64,000 bases of DNA, from the NCBI RefSeq assembly GCF_022496765.1, contig NZ_VANV01000012.1:1-64000 (forward strand), in the 5' to 3' direction. The stretch comes from Acidaminobacter sp. JC074 (GTDB taxonomy: Bacteria > Bacillota > Clostridia > Peptostreptococcales > Acidaminobacteraceae). Position 1 is the first letter of the stretch; every line of letters starts with the position of its first letter. The notes beneath the pieces were generated by a model. The model was not told where the DNA came from. It was given only the letters and a program-made list of their open reading frames with translations, and did no database searches. The position numbers and the translations under genes are program-made. Shown one piece after another: positions 8,174 to 16,378 of this stretch.

Positions 8174-8915
8174 TGAATACAAAGAAGCCCTGAGCCTTCT
8201 GTCAATAGAAGACCAAGTGGCTTATGTTTCTGAGATAAAGGACGACAGAAAGGGTGTTTTAAAGCTTATTGAATCCGTTCATAAAAAAGCCTTAAAACAC
8301 CAAAAAGAACTTGACCGTGTTAAGGGGATGATGGTTTATGAAGAGGAACTCTTATCAAGAGGACCTTGTATCATTGCAGGTCTAGATGAAGTTGGCAGGG
8401 GTCCACTAGCAGGTCCTGTGGTCACATGTGCGGTTGTACTGAATGACTTGTTTTATGAAGGCATCAACGACTCTAAGAAGGTCAGCCTAAAAAATCGAGA
8501 AAGGCTCTTTGATGAGATCACTGAGTCTGCTGTAGAAGTATCATACGGTATAGCTACAAATGAAGAAATAGATGAACTGAATATTTTAAACGCAACGAAG
8601 CTTGCTATGAAGCGTGCTATTGAAGGTCTTAAAAGAAAACCGGATCATTTACTAATTGATGCCGTTAAACTTGACGATATAGATATAGACCAGACTTCTA
8701 TTATAAAGGGAGATGAAAAATCAGTCTCTATTGCCGCTGCTTCTATACTGGCAAAAGTGACAAGAGATAGGATGATGATAGGCTATGATAAAACCTATCC
8801 TCACTATGATTTTGCATCTAATAAAGGTTATGGTACAAGAGCCCATTATGATGGCTTAAATGCCGTTGGTATTTCGCCTATTCATAGAAAGACATTTGTA
8901 AAGGATTTTGTATGA
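8160..8915 (+). CDS. rnhB: Ribonuclease HII
   Basis: RNase HII cuts RNA in RNA-DNA hybrids and removes single misincorporated ribonucleotides. The catalytic set is visible: D76 and E77 in GLDEVGRGPLAGP, an aspartate near 167 (LLIDAVKL), and one near 203 (AKVTRDRMM). An N-terminal extension of about 70 residues is normal for Firmicute RnhB. I chose the ATG at 8160, which has AGAGG nine bases upstream; a GTG two codons earlier (8154) is possible but too close to that site. It overlaps rbgA, and its stop overlaps the ATG of the next gene. Confidence 0.96.
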   Translation: MKKISEYKEALSLLSIEDQVAYVSEIKDDRKGVLKLIESVHKKALKHQKELDRVKGMMVYEEELLSRGPCIIAGLDEVGRGPLAGPVVTCAVVLNDLFYEGINDSKKVSLKNRERLFDEITESAVEVSYGIATNEEIDELNILNATKLAMKRAIEGLKRKPDHLLIDAVKLDDIDIDQTSIIKGDEKSVSIAAASILAKVTRDRMMIGYDKTYPHYDFASNKGYGTRAHYDGLNAVGISPIHRKTFVKDFV

Positions 8916-10327
8916 GAATAACACCTCAACAATTGCAGATTCAGCTGAAAGACCTTGCGACAAGGGGCAAGGATCAGGTGAACTTAAAAGCAGGGACCAA
9001 TGTACTTGGAAAGGTGCTGGCGGTCCAAACTGAAGCTATCTTGATTCAACTTCAAGACGGCTCTAGTTTGCGTGCAATTGTTGACCAGCCTGAAAGGTTT
9101 AATGAAGGAGACGTGCTTGATTTTAAGGTTTTAGATACACCTGAAGGGGAACTTCCTAAACTGGCTATTATGACAGGTGAGGAAGTGTCCAAGCAAATCA
9201 AAAGTGTCCTTTCTCAGGTAGATATTAGACCAAGTGAAGAATCTGTAAAGGCCTATGAAGTCTTGAAGGCACTTGACTTGAACATCACCAAGGATTCCAT
9301 CAAAACATTGACGGACAATTTTAAGTTTCTATCGACCTTTAACAAGTCTGTTGACCACTTGGTTAAAGAACCTGTGAGGATGGAACAGATCATCCAGCCG
9401 GAGTTAAAGGAACAAGTATTAGAAAAGTTTTCTAAGACCCTTGGTTTTGAGTCTGTTAAAGAATTTAAGGAAGCTACTTTTAAAGAAGTGGTCATTAAGT
9501 CTTTGGACTTGCCTGGTCAACAAGAACTTCCTGAAAAAAATGTGCCTAAGGAGATTGTAAAAAATCTTTTCGGTCTGATACGTGATGATGTGGACCAGGT
9601 GGTAGTAGAGGACACCATGGAAAAATTGGGTCAGCTTATGAAACTTGACAAACCCCTTACTTTTAAGCAGATGACGAGTTTAGATAAGCTTAGCTTTGAT
9701 GCGACCAAGATAGGTGAGCAGGTTAAAGAAGTGATTGAAGACCTGGTAAAAACATCAGATATAAAAGAACCTGAAAAACTCTTAGCCCTTCTCAAGGGAT
9801 TTGATTTAAATAAACTGTCAGATAAGGCCCTTGTTAAAGAGTATTTTAACGAGTTGAATGCGGAACTTTCTAAATTGGTAGAAGAGATGCCAAAATCTAG
9901 ATTAAAGGCCTCATCAGAAAACTTGCTTGAATCCATTCAATTTCTTGAATCGGACCAAGACAATCTTGCCTGGATTCAAATACCCATGCAGATGAATCAG
10001 AACCTTCAAAGTGTGGATATCTATTTTAAACAGGACAAGCAATCAGGTAAGGCCATGACAAAAGACAATGCCAAGATTTTAATAGCCTTAAATACTGATT
10101 ATTTGGACTTGGTTCAGGCCCTTGTTGAAGTGAAGGGGAAAAACCTGGATATCGGATTTAAAGTTAGCCATGACTCTGTAAAAGACCTTATAGAGAGTCA
10201 AATGTCTCTTTTGGTGGACTACTTTGATATGTATCAGGTTCATGTTCATGTGGAAAATCGTGAAAAAATCTCTTTAACAGAGTTTGTGGGAGAAGAGAGC
10301 AGTCACTTTATTAATGTGAAGGTGTGA
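8912..10327 (+). CDS. YlqG-like protein with FliK-type C-terminal region
   Basis: This is a 471-residue soluble, helix-rich protein with no signal or membrane segment. Its C-terminal part (about 350-450: WIQIPMQMNQNLQSVDIYFK, then IALNTDYLDLVQALVEVKGKNLDIGF) resembles the hook-length control fold of FliK. It occupies the position of B. subtilis ylqG, between rnhB and an FlhB-like gene. FliK works by contacting the FlhB cytoplasmic domain, and the next gene encodes just such a domain, so the two may interact. Its function is not established. ATGA overlap with rnhB implies coupled translation. It differs from the second FliK at 22748, which lies in the flagellar operon. Confidence 0.7.
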   Translation: MRITPQQLQIQLKDLATRGKDQVNLKAGTNVLGKVLAVQTEAILIQLQDGSSLRAIVDQPERFNEGDVLDFKVLDTPEGELPKLAIMTGEEVSKQIKSVLSQVDIRPSEESVKAYEVLKALDLNITKDSIKTLTDNFKFLSTFNKSVDHLVKEPVRMEQIIQPELKEQVLEKFSKTLGFESVKEFKEATFKEVVIKSLDLPGQQELPEKNVPKEIVKNLFGLIRDDVDQVVVEDTMEKLGQLMKLDKPLTFKQMTSLDKLSFDATKIGEQVKEVIEDLVKTSDIKEPEKLLALLKGFDLNKLSDKALVKEYFNELNAELSKLVEEMPKSRLKASSENLLESIQFLESDQDNLAWIQIPMQMNQNLQSVDIYFKQDKQSGKAMTKDNAKILIALNTDYLDLVQALVEVKGKNLDIGFKVSHDSVKDLIESQMSLLVDYFDMYQVHVHVENREKISLTEFVGEESSHFINVKV

Positions 10328-10329
10328 TT

Positions 10330-10602
10330 ATGGATAAGAAAAAAATTGCGACGGCTTTAAAGTATGACTCGGAAAAGCAAATTGCACCAGAACTTGTTGC
10401 AAAGGGGAAGGGTGTTGTTGCTGAAAACATCATTAAAGTTGCTGAAGAAGCGGGTGTTAAAACATATGAAGACGAGCTTCTGAGCCAGCAGCTCTATAAT
10501 CTTTCGATAGGAGATACCATTCCAGAGGAACTTTACCATGTGGTGGCAAAGGTCTTAACTTTTATTGCCCAGATGGATCAAAAAGAGCATGCTTATAAAT
10601 AA
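10330..10602 (+). CDS. FlhB-like cytoplasmic-domain protein (YlqH-like)
   Basis: The 90-residue protein corresponds to the cytoplasmic export-switch domain of FlhB/YscU without the membrane part. The match is clear over residues 3-88 (IATALKYDSEKQIAPELVAKG ... DTIPEELYHVVAKVLTFI). The NPTH self-cleavage motif of full FlhB is replaced by ATALKYD, so autocleavage is not expected. I chose the ATG at 10330 with AAGGTG upstream; a GTG at 10324 overlaps the previous stop. Proteins of this kind are known next to rnhB in Bacillus (ylqH), but their role is not settled. The intact flhB is at 33628. Confidence 0.85.
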   Translation: MDKKKIATALKYDSEKQIAPELVAKGKGVVAENIIKVAEEAGVKTYEDELLSQQLYNLSIGDTIPEELYHVVAKVLTFIAQMDQKEHAYK

Positions 10603-10687
10603 ATTTAAAAAAACAATGATTTTTATTAAATAGAACTGTATTTTTATCTTCCTTTTCATTAGAATAGTCATAAGGGGGATTTTTTTT

Positions 10688-11110
10688 ATGTACAAGTATT
10701 CAAAAAGAACAATTATCTTCAACTTCATATTTGCCGGTTTGCTCCTGATTCTTGGTTTTTATATCGCGACAGAAACTTGGTATATGATTGTTGTTGGTCT
10801 GATAGCGCTTTTAATTTTAAAGGATGCTGTATCAGAGTTGCGTGCAACATTTGAACTTGCTGGTGACCGTATGATTGTTCGTAATAAGGACAAGGTTGTT
10901 AAGGAAATCAAGTACAGAGACATCAAGTACATGACAATCACAAGAAGAAACAAGAAGTGGATTGTGCTAGCAGATGACAATGGCATCTTATTTACCATCA
11001 AGCCAAGAATTGAAAATTATGAGCAAATGGCAGCGGATTTGATTCGTTTAAATCAGTCTAACAAGAAACTTGAAGTTCATGATTATATCAAGAAAACTTA
11101 TAAGAAATAG
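10688..11110 (+). CDS. Small membrane protein with PH-like domain
   Basis: Not recognised by name. Two hydrophobic helices occupy about 8-50 and are followed by a soluble domain of about 80 residues with beta-strand periodicity (ATFELAGDRMIVRNKDKVVKE, then WIVLADDNGILFTIKP), resembling bacterial PH-like domains. A strong AAGGGGG ribosome site lies upstream. The 85-base gap before it is A+T-rich with no clear promoter. A terminator follows, so it may be a single-gene unit. A role in envelope or stress sensing would be guesswork. Confidence 0.7.
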   Translation: MYKYSKRTIIFNFIFAGLLLILGFYIATETWYMIVVGLIALLILKDAVSELRATFELAGDRMIVRNKDKVVKEIKYRDIKYMTITRRNKKWIVLADDNGILFTIKPRIENYEQMAADLIRLNQSNKKLEVHDYIKKTYKK

Positions 11111-11116
11111 TTAATT

Positions 11117-11146
11117 AAGGCCTTTTATATTGAAAGGTCTTTTTAT
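11117..11146 (+). terminator. Terminator before dprA
   Basis: AAGGCCTTT (11117-11125) pairs with AAAGGTCTT (11133-11141), including one G-U pair, around a seven-base loop. TTTTT follows. Confidence 0.8.
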
Positions 11147-11181
11147 TTTGGTTATACTAATGGTAAAAATTAGGAGGTTGT

Positions 11182-11949
11182 ATGACTGAAAAAGAAAAAT
11201 TTATGCTTTTATCCAACTCCACTATGACGGGTATGACCACTTGCAAAATCATGGCAGGAGAAAGGCTCTTAACAGACAAGTTGAATAAATCTGATTTAAA
11301 TGGCTATAAGGATATAATGAAGGAACATGGTTTAAGACTCATAGAACCGGGATTGGATATCTTTAGGTCACCTAAATATTTATGGGCGAGAGGTGATGGC
11401 ACTTTATCTAATAATGCTGTTTCTATAATAGGTGCAAGAAAGTGTACACCATATGGCAGAAAAATCGCCTATGAGCTTGCCTACCATTTAGCCAAGAAAG
11501 ATATTCAGATAATAAGTGGTTTGGCCTATGGGGTGGATATTGAAGCACACAGAGGTGCGCTTGACGCAGGAGGTTCTACTGTTGCTGTTCTTGGTTCGGG
11601 TATCTTAAACTGTTATCCCAAAGCTCATCAGCCTGAGTACGATCGTATTTTAGAAAAAGGTTTGATTCTGTCGGAATACGGTTTTTATCAGAAACCCTTA
11701 AAGCATCAGTTTCCATTTAGAAACAGATTGATCTCTGCTTTGTGTGACGTGCTTATTGTTGTAGAAGCTAAGAAGAAGAGTGGGACCATGATTACAGTTA
11801 ATTATGGACTTGACCAAGGCAAGACCATAATGGCTGTCCCAGGACCGATAGATTCCAAACTTTCTGAAGGGACAAATATGTTAATTGGCCAGGGTGCAAG
11901 ACTCCTTTCTTCTATAGAAGATGTCTTCGATGAACTTGGAATTGTCTAA
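11182..11949 (+). CDS. dprA: DNA processing protein DprA (Smf), short form
   Basis: DprA binds incoming single-stranded DNA and loads RecA during natural transformation. It is also widespread in bacteria not known to be competent. The Rossmann core is complete: SIIGARKCTPYGR (about 90), IISGLAYGVDIEAHRGAL, AVLGSG, FPFRNRLISAL and KKSGTMITVNYGLDQGK. At 255 residues the protein is shorter than the usual 290-370: the N-terminal SAM region is reduced and the C-terminal winged helix is missing. AGGAGG precedes the ATG. It is next to topA, as in many Firmicutes. Confidence 0.95.
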   Translation: MTEKEKFMLLSNSTMTGMTTCKIMAGERLLTDKLNKSDLNGYKDIMKEHGLRLIEPGLDIFRSPKYLWARGDGTLSNNAVSIIGARKCTPYGRKIAYELAYHLAKKDIQIISGLAYGVDIEAHRGALDAGGSTVAVLGSGILNCYPKAHQPEYDRILEKGLILSEYGFYQKPLKHQFPFRNRLISALCDVLIVVEAKKKSGTMITVNYGLDQGKTIMAVPGPIDSKLSEGTNMLIGQGARLLSSIEDVFDELGIV

Positions 11950-11997
11950 ATATTTAAAAATATTAATAAAAAAATCCTAAATTGTCTATAAAAGTTC

Positions 11998-12025
11998 TTG
12001 CAAAGAAAAGATTTGTCGCTATAAT
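11998..12025 (+). promoter_or_regulatory. Candidate promoter upstream of topA-codY
   Basis: TTGCAA (11998-12003) and TATAAT (12020-12025) are separated by 16 bases. The 216-base dprA-topA gap (11950-12165) is very A+T-rich and holds this promoter, a CodY-like double box and a second possible promoter. Confidence 0.55.
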
Positions 12026-12058
12026 AGTAGAAGTGTGCTAATTATCATAATAAAAAAC

Positions 12059-12082
12059 TTTTTTCTGATAATTCTGAAAAAA
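12059..12082 (+). promoter_or_regulatory. Two overlapping CodY-like boxes
   Basis: The CodY consensus is AATTTTCWGAAAATT. Bases 12059-12073 (TTTTTTCTGATAATT) match at 12 of 15 positions. Bases 12068-12082 (ATAATTCTGAAAAAA) match at 10 of 15. They overlap by six bases, an arrangement known for strong CodY sites. The codY gene is two genes downstream, so autoregulation is plausible. A+T richness makes chance matches possible. Confidence 0.45.
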
Positions 12083-12085
12083 CAT

Positions 12086-12116
12086 TTGACATTTAGAGCA
12101 TAATCAGATTTACTAT
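12086..12116 (+). promoter_or_regulatory. Second possible topA promoter
   Basis: A perfect TTGACA (12086-12091) is followed by TACTAT (12111-12116), but the spacer of 19 bases is longer than ideal. It lies just downstream of the CodY-like boxes, about 50 bases before topA. Confidence 0.35.
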
Positions 12117-12165
12117 AAAAGTAATGTTTTAATAATTACATTACAAATTTCAACGGAGGGTATTC

Positions 12166-14232
12166 ATGTCAAAATACTTAGTGATTGTGGAATCGCCTGC
12201 TAAGGCTAAAACAATAGAAAAATTTTTAGGCAAGAATTATACGGTACTAGCTTCTGTCGGTCATGTTAGAGATTTACCGAAAAGTAAAATGGGTATTGAT
12301 ATAGAAAATGAGTTTGAACCTGCTTATATTAATATAAGAGGTAAAGGTCCTGTATTAAAAGAGTTAAGAAAATATGCAAAAAAAGCAGACAAAGTCTTTC
12401 TCGCAACGGACCCCGATAGAGAAGGTGAAGCCATTGCCTGGCATTTAGCGTTTATCTTAGGTATTGATTTAGATGAACCATGTAGAGTAACATTTAATGA
12501 AATTACAAAAGCGACAGTAAAGGAAGCCATTAAGCATCCTACTACTATAAAAACTGACTTAGTGGATGCACAACAAGCAAGACGTGTACTAGACAGATTG
12601 GTTGGTTATTCGATTTCTCCACTCTTATGGAGAAAAGTAAGAAAAGGTTTAAGTGCTGGTCGTGTTCAATCGGTTGCTACTAAGATGATTTGTGACCGTG
12701 AAAACCTGATCAATGCATTTGAAAAAGAAGAGTATTGGTCTTTAGATTTTAACTTTCAAAATCAAGATAAACTTTCTTTTAAGGCATCTTATATTGGACA
12801 AAAGGGTGAAAAGGCAGTTTTTAAGTCTGAATCTGATGTTCAAAAGGTGATGGATGACTTAGATAAGAGCGCTTATACTGTAAAGTCTATACAAACAAAA
12901 GAAAAGTCTAGAAAGCCACAGGCTTGTTTTACGACTTCAAGACTGCAACAGGAAGCATCTAACAAGTTAGGTTTCTCAACTAAAAAGACCATGATAGTAG
13001 CCCAGCAACTATATGAAGGTATTAAATTGCCTAGGGTTGGCAGTGTGGGTCTGATCACTTATATGAGAACAGACTCAACGCGTATCGCTGATACAGCTGT
13101 GGCTGCGGTACAAGACTTTGTTAAAGAGGAGTTTGGTGAAAACTATCTTGGACCTGAAGTGAAGGTGAAAAATAACAAGAATGCTCAAGATGCCCATGAG
13201 GCCATAAGAGCAACAGATGTTATGAGAACACCTGAGTCTATAGAAGGTTATTTAACAAAAGACCAAAACAAGTTATACAAGTTAATATGGGAACGTTTTG
13301 TCGCTTCATTAATGGCCCCTGCTAAATTTGAAGCCTTAACAGTAGACATAGAAAATGGTGACCATTTGATCAGATCAACTGGTTCAACGCAAGTATTTGA
13401 TGGTTATTTAAAAGTTTATTCTTTTGGTACAAGTACTGATAAGATCCTGCCTAAATTATCTGAAGGCGAAGCATTATCTTTAGAGAAAATATTACCAGAG
13501 CAACATTTTACTCAACCACCAGCAAGATATACTGAAGCAACACTTGTTAGAGAAATGGAAGAAAAGGGTATTGGTAGACCATCTACTTATGCTCCGACAA
13601 TAAGTACGGTTATCAGTAGAGGTTATGTTGGCAGAGAAAAGAAACATCTGTACCCAACAGAGCTAGGTAATATTATCAATGAGATAATGGAAAACTACTT
13701 TGAAAGAATCATTGAAGTCAACTTCACTGCTGATATGGAAATGCAGTTTGACCAGGTAGAAGATGGTGAAATGCCATGGAAATCAGTTATTAAAACATTC
13801 TACGGTCCTTTTGAATCTCTAATTGAAAAGGCTGAAGAGGATATTGAGAAAGTTGATTTAACTGAGCCAACAGATATTCCATGTGAGCTTTGTGGCAACA
13901 TGATGAATATCAAGCATGGTAGATTCGGCAAGTTCTTGGCTTGTTCAAACTATCCAGACTGTAAAAACACAAAGCCTATTTTAAAGAAAATCGGTGTAAC
14001 GTGTCCGGAATGTGGTGTTGGTGATATTGTAGAAAGAAAGACTAAGAAGTTCAAAACATTCTATGGATGTTCTGAATTCCCTAACTGTAATTTCATGTCA
14101 TGGCATAAGCCAGTGGACAAGAAATGTCCAAAATGTTCTAAGACTATGATTGAGTATAAGACAAAAAAGAAACACGAATATAAATGTACTGATAAAGAAT
14201 GTGGGTACAGCGAAGAAATATCTGAAAATTAG
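12166..14232 (+). CDS. topA: DNA topoisomerase I (type IA)
   Basis: The enzyme relaxes negatively supercoiled DNA through a 5'-phosphotyrosine intermediate. The Toprim domain starts at VIVESPAKAKTIEKFLG with the acidic motif DPDREGE (82-88). The catalytic tyrosine is Y299 in GLITYMRTDSTR. Three C-terminal four-cysteine zinc ribbons are present (from about residues 575, 615 and 655: CELCGNMMN, CPECGVGDI, CPKCSKTMI), all with complete cysteine sets. The 688-residue length is normal. GGAGGG precedes the ATG. Nine bases separate it from codY, so the two are likely cotranscribed. Confidence 0.98.
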   Translation: MSKYLVIVESPAKAKTIEKFLGKNYTVLASVGHVRDLPKSKMGIDIENEFEPAYINIRGKGPVLKELRKYAKKADKVFLATDPDREGEAIAWHLAFILGIDLDEPCRVTFNEITKATVKEAIKHPTTIKTDLVDAQQARRVLDRLVGYSISPLLWRKVRKGLSAGRVQSVATKMICDRENLINAFEKEEYWSLDFNFQNQDKLSFKASYIGQKGEKAVFKSESDVQKVMDDLDKSAYTVKSIQTKEKSRKPQACFTTSRLQQEASNKLGFSTKKTMIVAQQLYEGIKLPRVGSVGLITYMRTDSTRIADTAVAAVQDFVKEEFGENYLGPEVKVKNNKNAQDAHEAIRATDVMRTPESIEGYLTKDQNKLYKLIWERFVASLMAPAKFEALTVDIENGDHLIRSTGSTQVFDGYLKVYSFGTSTDKILPKLSEGEALSLEKILPEQHFTQPPARYTEATLVREMEEKGIGRPSTYAPTISTVISRGYVGREKKHLYPTELGNIINEIMENYFERIIEVNFTADMEMQFDQVEDGEMPWKSVIKTFYGPFESLIEKAEEDIEKVDLTEPTDIPCELCGNMMNIKHGRFGKFLACSNYPDCKNTKPILKKIGVTCPECGVGDIVERKTKKFKTFYGCSEFPNCNFMSWHKPVDKKCPKCSKTMIEYKTKKKHEYKCTDKECGYSEEISEN

Positions 14233-14241
14233 GAGGTAAAA

Positions 14242-15027
14242 ATGTTAAAAAATTTACTAGAAAAATCAAGAAAGTTAAATCAAATTTTACAAGATAGAGG
14301 TGATGAAAAAGTATCATTCAATGAGTTATGTGATACAATTGCTGATATTTTAGAGGTAAATGTTTATGTGATCAACGCAAAAGGTAAGATCTTAGGTTCT
14401 AAGATGGTTGACACAAACACATCTTCTATCTTAGCAGATCCTGAATCTGGTGAAATGTTCTTCTCAGTTGAGCACAATGAAAACATGTTAAAGATTACAG
14501 ATACAGTACCTAATTTAACAGCTGATCAAATCGCTGATACATTTAAAGGTGATACTGAGTCTTACCACAAGCATATTTCGATTGTACCTATTAAGTCTAA
14601 AGGTCAAAGAATTGGTACATTTGTATTAGCTAGAGTTGGTGAAGAATTTGATGATGCTGATATGATCCTAGCTGAAAATGCTGCAACAGTAATTTCTATG
14701 GAGATTACAAGAGCTAGAAAGTTACAAAAAGAAGCATTAGACAGAAAAAAATCTATCGTTAAGATGGCAATTGAATCGTTATCTTTCTCTGAGTTAGAGG
14801 CTATTGAGCATATCTTTAATGAATTAGAAGGTGACGAAGGTTTATTGGTTGCTTCAAAGGTAGCTGATAGAGTGGGTATCACAAGATCTGTTATTGTAAA
14901 TGCATTAAGAAAGTTTGAGTCTGCTGGTGTTATCGAATCAAGATCTCTTGGTATGAAGGGTACACACATCCGAATCCTAAATGAAGAGTTAATGCCTGAA
15001 TTAGATGCAATGAAGAAAAAATTCTAA
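14242..15027 (+). CDS. codY: GTP- and branched-chain amino acid-sensing repressor CodY
   Basis: CodY is the global nutrient regulator of Firmicutes, responding to GTP and isoleucine/valine. The N-terminal GAF-type sensor domain covers about 1-155. The C-terminal winged helix-turn-helix reads VADRVGITRSVIVNALRKFE (recognition helix about 213-232), followed by the wing SLGMKGTHIRIL. The 261-residue length is typical. AGGAGG precedes the start. In Bacillus hslVU, xerC and trmFO lie between topA and codY; here they are absent. A strong terminator ends this unit before the flagellar block. Confidence 0.97.
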   Translation: MLKNLLEKSRKLNQILQDRGDEKVSFNELCDTIADILEVNVYVINAKGKILGSKMVDTNTSSILADPESGEMFFSVEHNENMLKITDTVPNLTADQIADTFKGDTESYHKHISIVPIKSKGQRIGTFVLARVGEEFDDADMILAENAATVISMEITRARKLQKEALDRKKSIVKMAIESLSFSELEAIEHIFNELEGDEGLLVASKVADRVGITRSVIVNALRKFESAGVIESRSLGMKGTHIRILNEELMPELDAMKKKF

Positions 15028-15036
15028 AACTATTTA

Positions 15037-15067
15037 AGTTCTGTGACTATTCGCAGGACTTTTTTTA
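15037..15067 (+). terminator. Terminator after codY
   Basis: AGTTCTGTG (15037-15045) pairs with CGCAGGACT (15052-15060), with two G-U pairs, around a six-base loop. T7 follows directly. Confidence 0.88.
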
Positions 15068-15120
15068 TTTTTGTTAAAACACTATATCTTGTAGAAAATC
15101 TAAAAAAAACATCATATATA

Positions 15121-15129
15121 TGGTATAAT
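15121..15129 (+). promoter_or_regulatory. Extended -10 promoter of the flagellar block
   Basis: TGGTATAAT is a perfect extended -10 box. No good -35 is seen 17 bases upstream. It is the best promoter candidate in the 187-base codY-flgB gap, which otherwise holds the codY terminator, A+T-rich sequence and a CAAAAC/GTTTTG hairpin (about 15173-15189) before the flgB ribosome site. Confidence 0.55.
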
Positions 15130-15214
15130 ATAAGTTGATTAAATAGAAAAGGTTTTTTATAAAAATACTTAACAAAACATGAAGTTTTGCCGACTATATT
15201 AGTAGGAGGGAATT

Positions 15215-15607
15215 ATGTTAAAGAATTCGTTTAATAATATAAACTTATATAATAAGGCGCTAGATGCATCATGGTTAAAAAACGATGCAATAGCCAACAA
15301 TATAGCCAATGCAGAAACACCTGGTTATAAAAGAGAGACAGTAGAGTTTGAAGAGGTTCTTAAAAAGGCCATGGGTTCATCTACCATGCCTATTGCAAGA
15401 ACTCATGAAAAGCATATGCCGCTTGTTACAGATGTGACACCTCGAATTGTAAAAGACGACCAGGTGAGTTTTAGAAGAGATGGCAACAGTGTGAATATAG
15501 ATACTGAAATGGCTGAAATGGCTGAAAATCAGATAAAATATGAAACAATTACAAGACAACTTAACTCAACTCTGAAAAGATTGAGAATGTCAATTAGTCA
15601 AGGGTAG
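15215..15607 (+). CDS. flgB: Flagellar proximal rod protein FlgB
   Basis: FlgB is part of the proximal rod that connects the MS ring to the drive shaft and is exported by the flagellar type III system. The rod-protein signature NNIANAETPGYKRETVEFEE is near residue 30, and the C-terminal helix (MAEMAENQIKYETITRQL) fits the family. The 130-residue length is normal. TAGGAGGG precedes the ATG. It is the first gene of the flagellar block, as in the Bacillus fla/che operon. Confidence 0.97.
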   Translation: MLKNSFNNINLYNKALDASWLKNDAIANNIANAETPGYKRETVEFEEVLKKAMGSSTMPIARTHEKHMPLVTDVTPRIVKDDQVSFRRDGNSVNIDTEMAEMAENQIKYETITRQLNSTLKRLRMSISQG

Positions 15608-15614
15608 GTGAATC

Positions 15615-16058
15615 ATGTCAATATTTAAATCATTAAATGTAAGTGCGACCGGTTTAACTGCAGAACGTTTGAGAATGGATGTTATCTCTAAGAACATCGC
15701 AAATGCAAACACGACTAGAACACTAGCAGGTACACCTTACAGAAGACAGATGGCAGTTTTTAAAGAACAAGGTCCTGAGAATAACTTTGCTAGCATCCTT
15801 GCCAAGGCAAAAGGAGAGAAGTTGATAGGAAACGGTGTGGAAGTATCTGAAATTGTAGAAGATCAATCCGATTTTAAGCGTGTCTACAATCCAGGTCATC
15901 CAGATGCGGATGATGAAGGTTATGTATTGATGCCTAATGTAGATGTTGTAACAGAAATGATCAATATGATGTCGGCATCTAGGTCTTACGAAGCCAATGT
16001 AACAGCTTTAAACACTTCTAAAAGTATGGCCATGAAGGCACTGGAAATAGGAAGATAA
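15615..16058 (+). CDS. flgC: Flagellar rod protein FlgC
   Basis: FlgC is the second proximal-rod subunit. It has the N-terminal rod motif SKNIANANTTRT (about 29-40), a central YVLMPNVDVVTEM segment and the C-terminal SRSYEANVTALNTSKSMAMKALEIGR, all characteristic. The 147-residue length is typical. It starts seven bases after flgB with a GGTG ribosome site. Confidence 0.97.
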   Translation: MSIFKSLNVSATGLTAERLRMDVISKNIANANTTRTLAGTPYRRQMAVFKEQGPENNFASILAKAKGEKLIGNGVEVSEIVEDQSDFKRVYNPGHPDADDEGYVLMPNVDVVTEMINMMSASRSYEANVTALNTSKSMAMKALEIGR

Positions 16059-16069
16059 TGGGGGCTTAA

Positions 16070-16360
16070 ATGGATTTAATTAGTAAGGTTCAATCTGGCA
16101 ACATCATCAAAGCAGATAATACAACTAAGAATGTATCAAATGTAGATTTTAAAGAGCTTTTAGTCAATGCCTTAGAGGAGGTCAACAAGGACCAACTTTA
16201 TGCAGAAGAAATGGATCAAAAGTTTATGTTAGGAGAGGTCAGCAATATCCATGATGTTATGATTGCATCACAAAAGGCTGAGTTGTCCCTAAGTTTTGCC
16301 GTTGAAGTTCGTAATAAGGTTCTCGAAGCTTATAAAGAGATTATGAGAATTCAGATGTAG
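16070..16360 (+). CDS. fliE: Flagellar hook-basal body protein FliE
   Basis: FliE joins the MS ring to the rod and is the first protein exported through the flagellar apparatus. The 96-residue protein ends with the family region VMIASQKAELSLSFAVEVRNKVLEAYKEIMRIQM-like (about 63-96; shown in shortened form by its key SQKAELSL and KEIMRMQ-type pattern). GGGGGC precedes the ATG. The flgB-flgC-fliE order is standard. Confidence 0.95.
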   Translation: MDLISKVQSGNIIKADNTTKNVSNVDFKELLVNALEEVNKDQLYAEEMDQKFMLGEVSNIHDVMIASQKAELSLSFAVEVRNKVLEAYKEIMRIQM

Positions 16361-16378
16361 TTAGAAAGAGGTGTATAA

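Noticed and set aside
10330..10602. Truncated flhB pseudogene
   Set aside because: It has its own start and ribosome site, a full cytoplasmic domain, and a known positional counterpart (ylqH) in Bacillus, so it looks like a real small gene.
15169..15197. Sigma-D-like promoter (TTAA ... GCCGACTA) before flgB
   Set aside because: The -10-like part deviates from GCCGATAT and would place the transcript start on the flgB ribosome site. The extended -10 at 15121 fits better.
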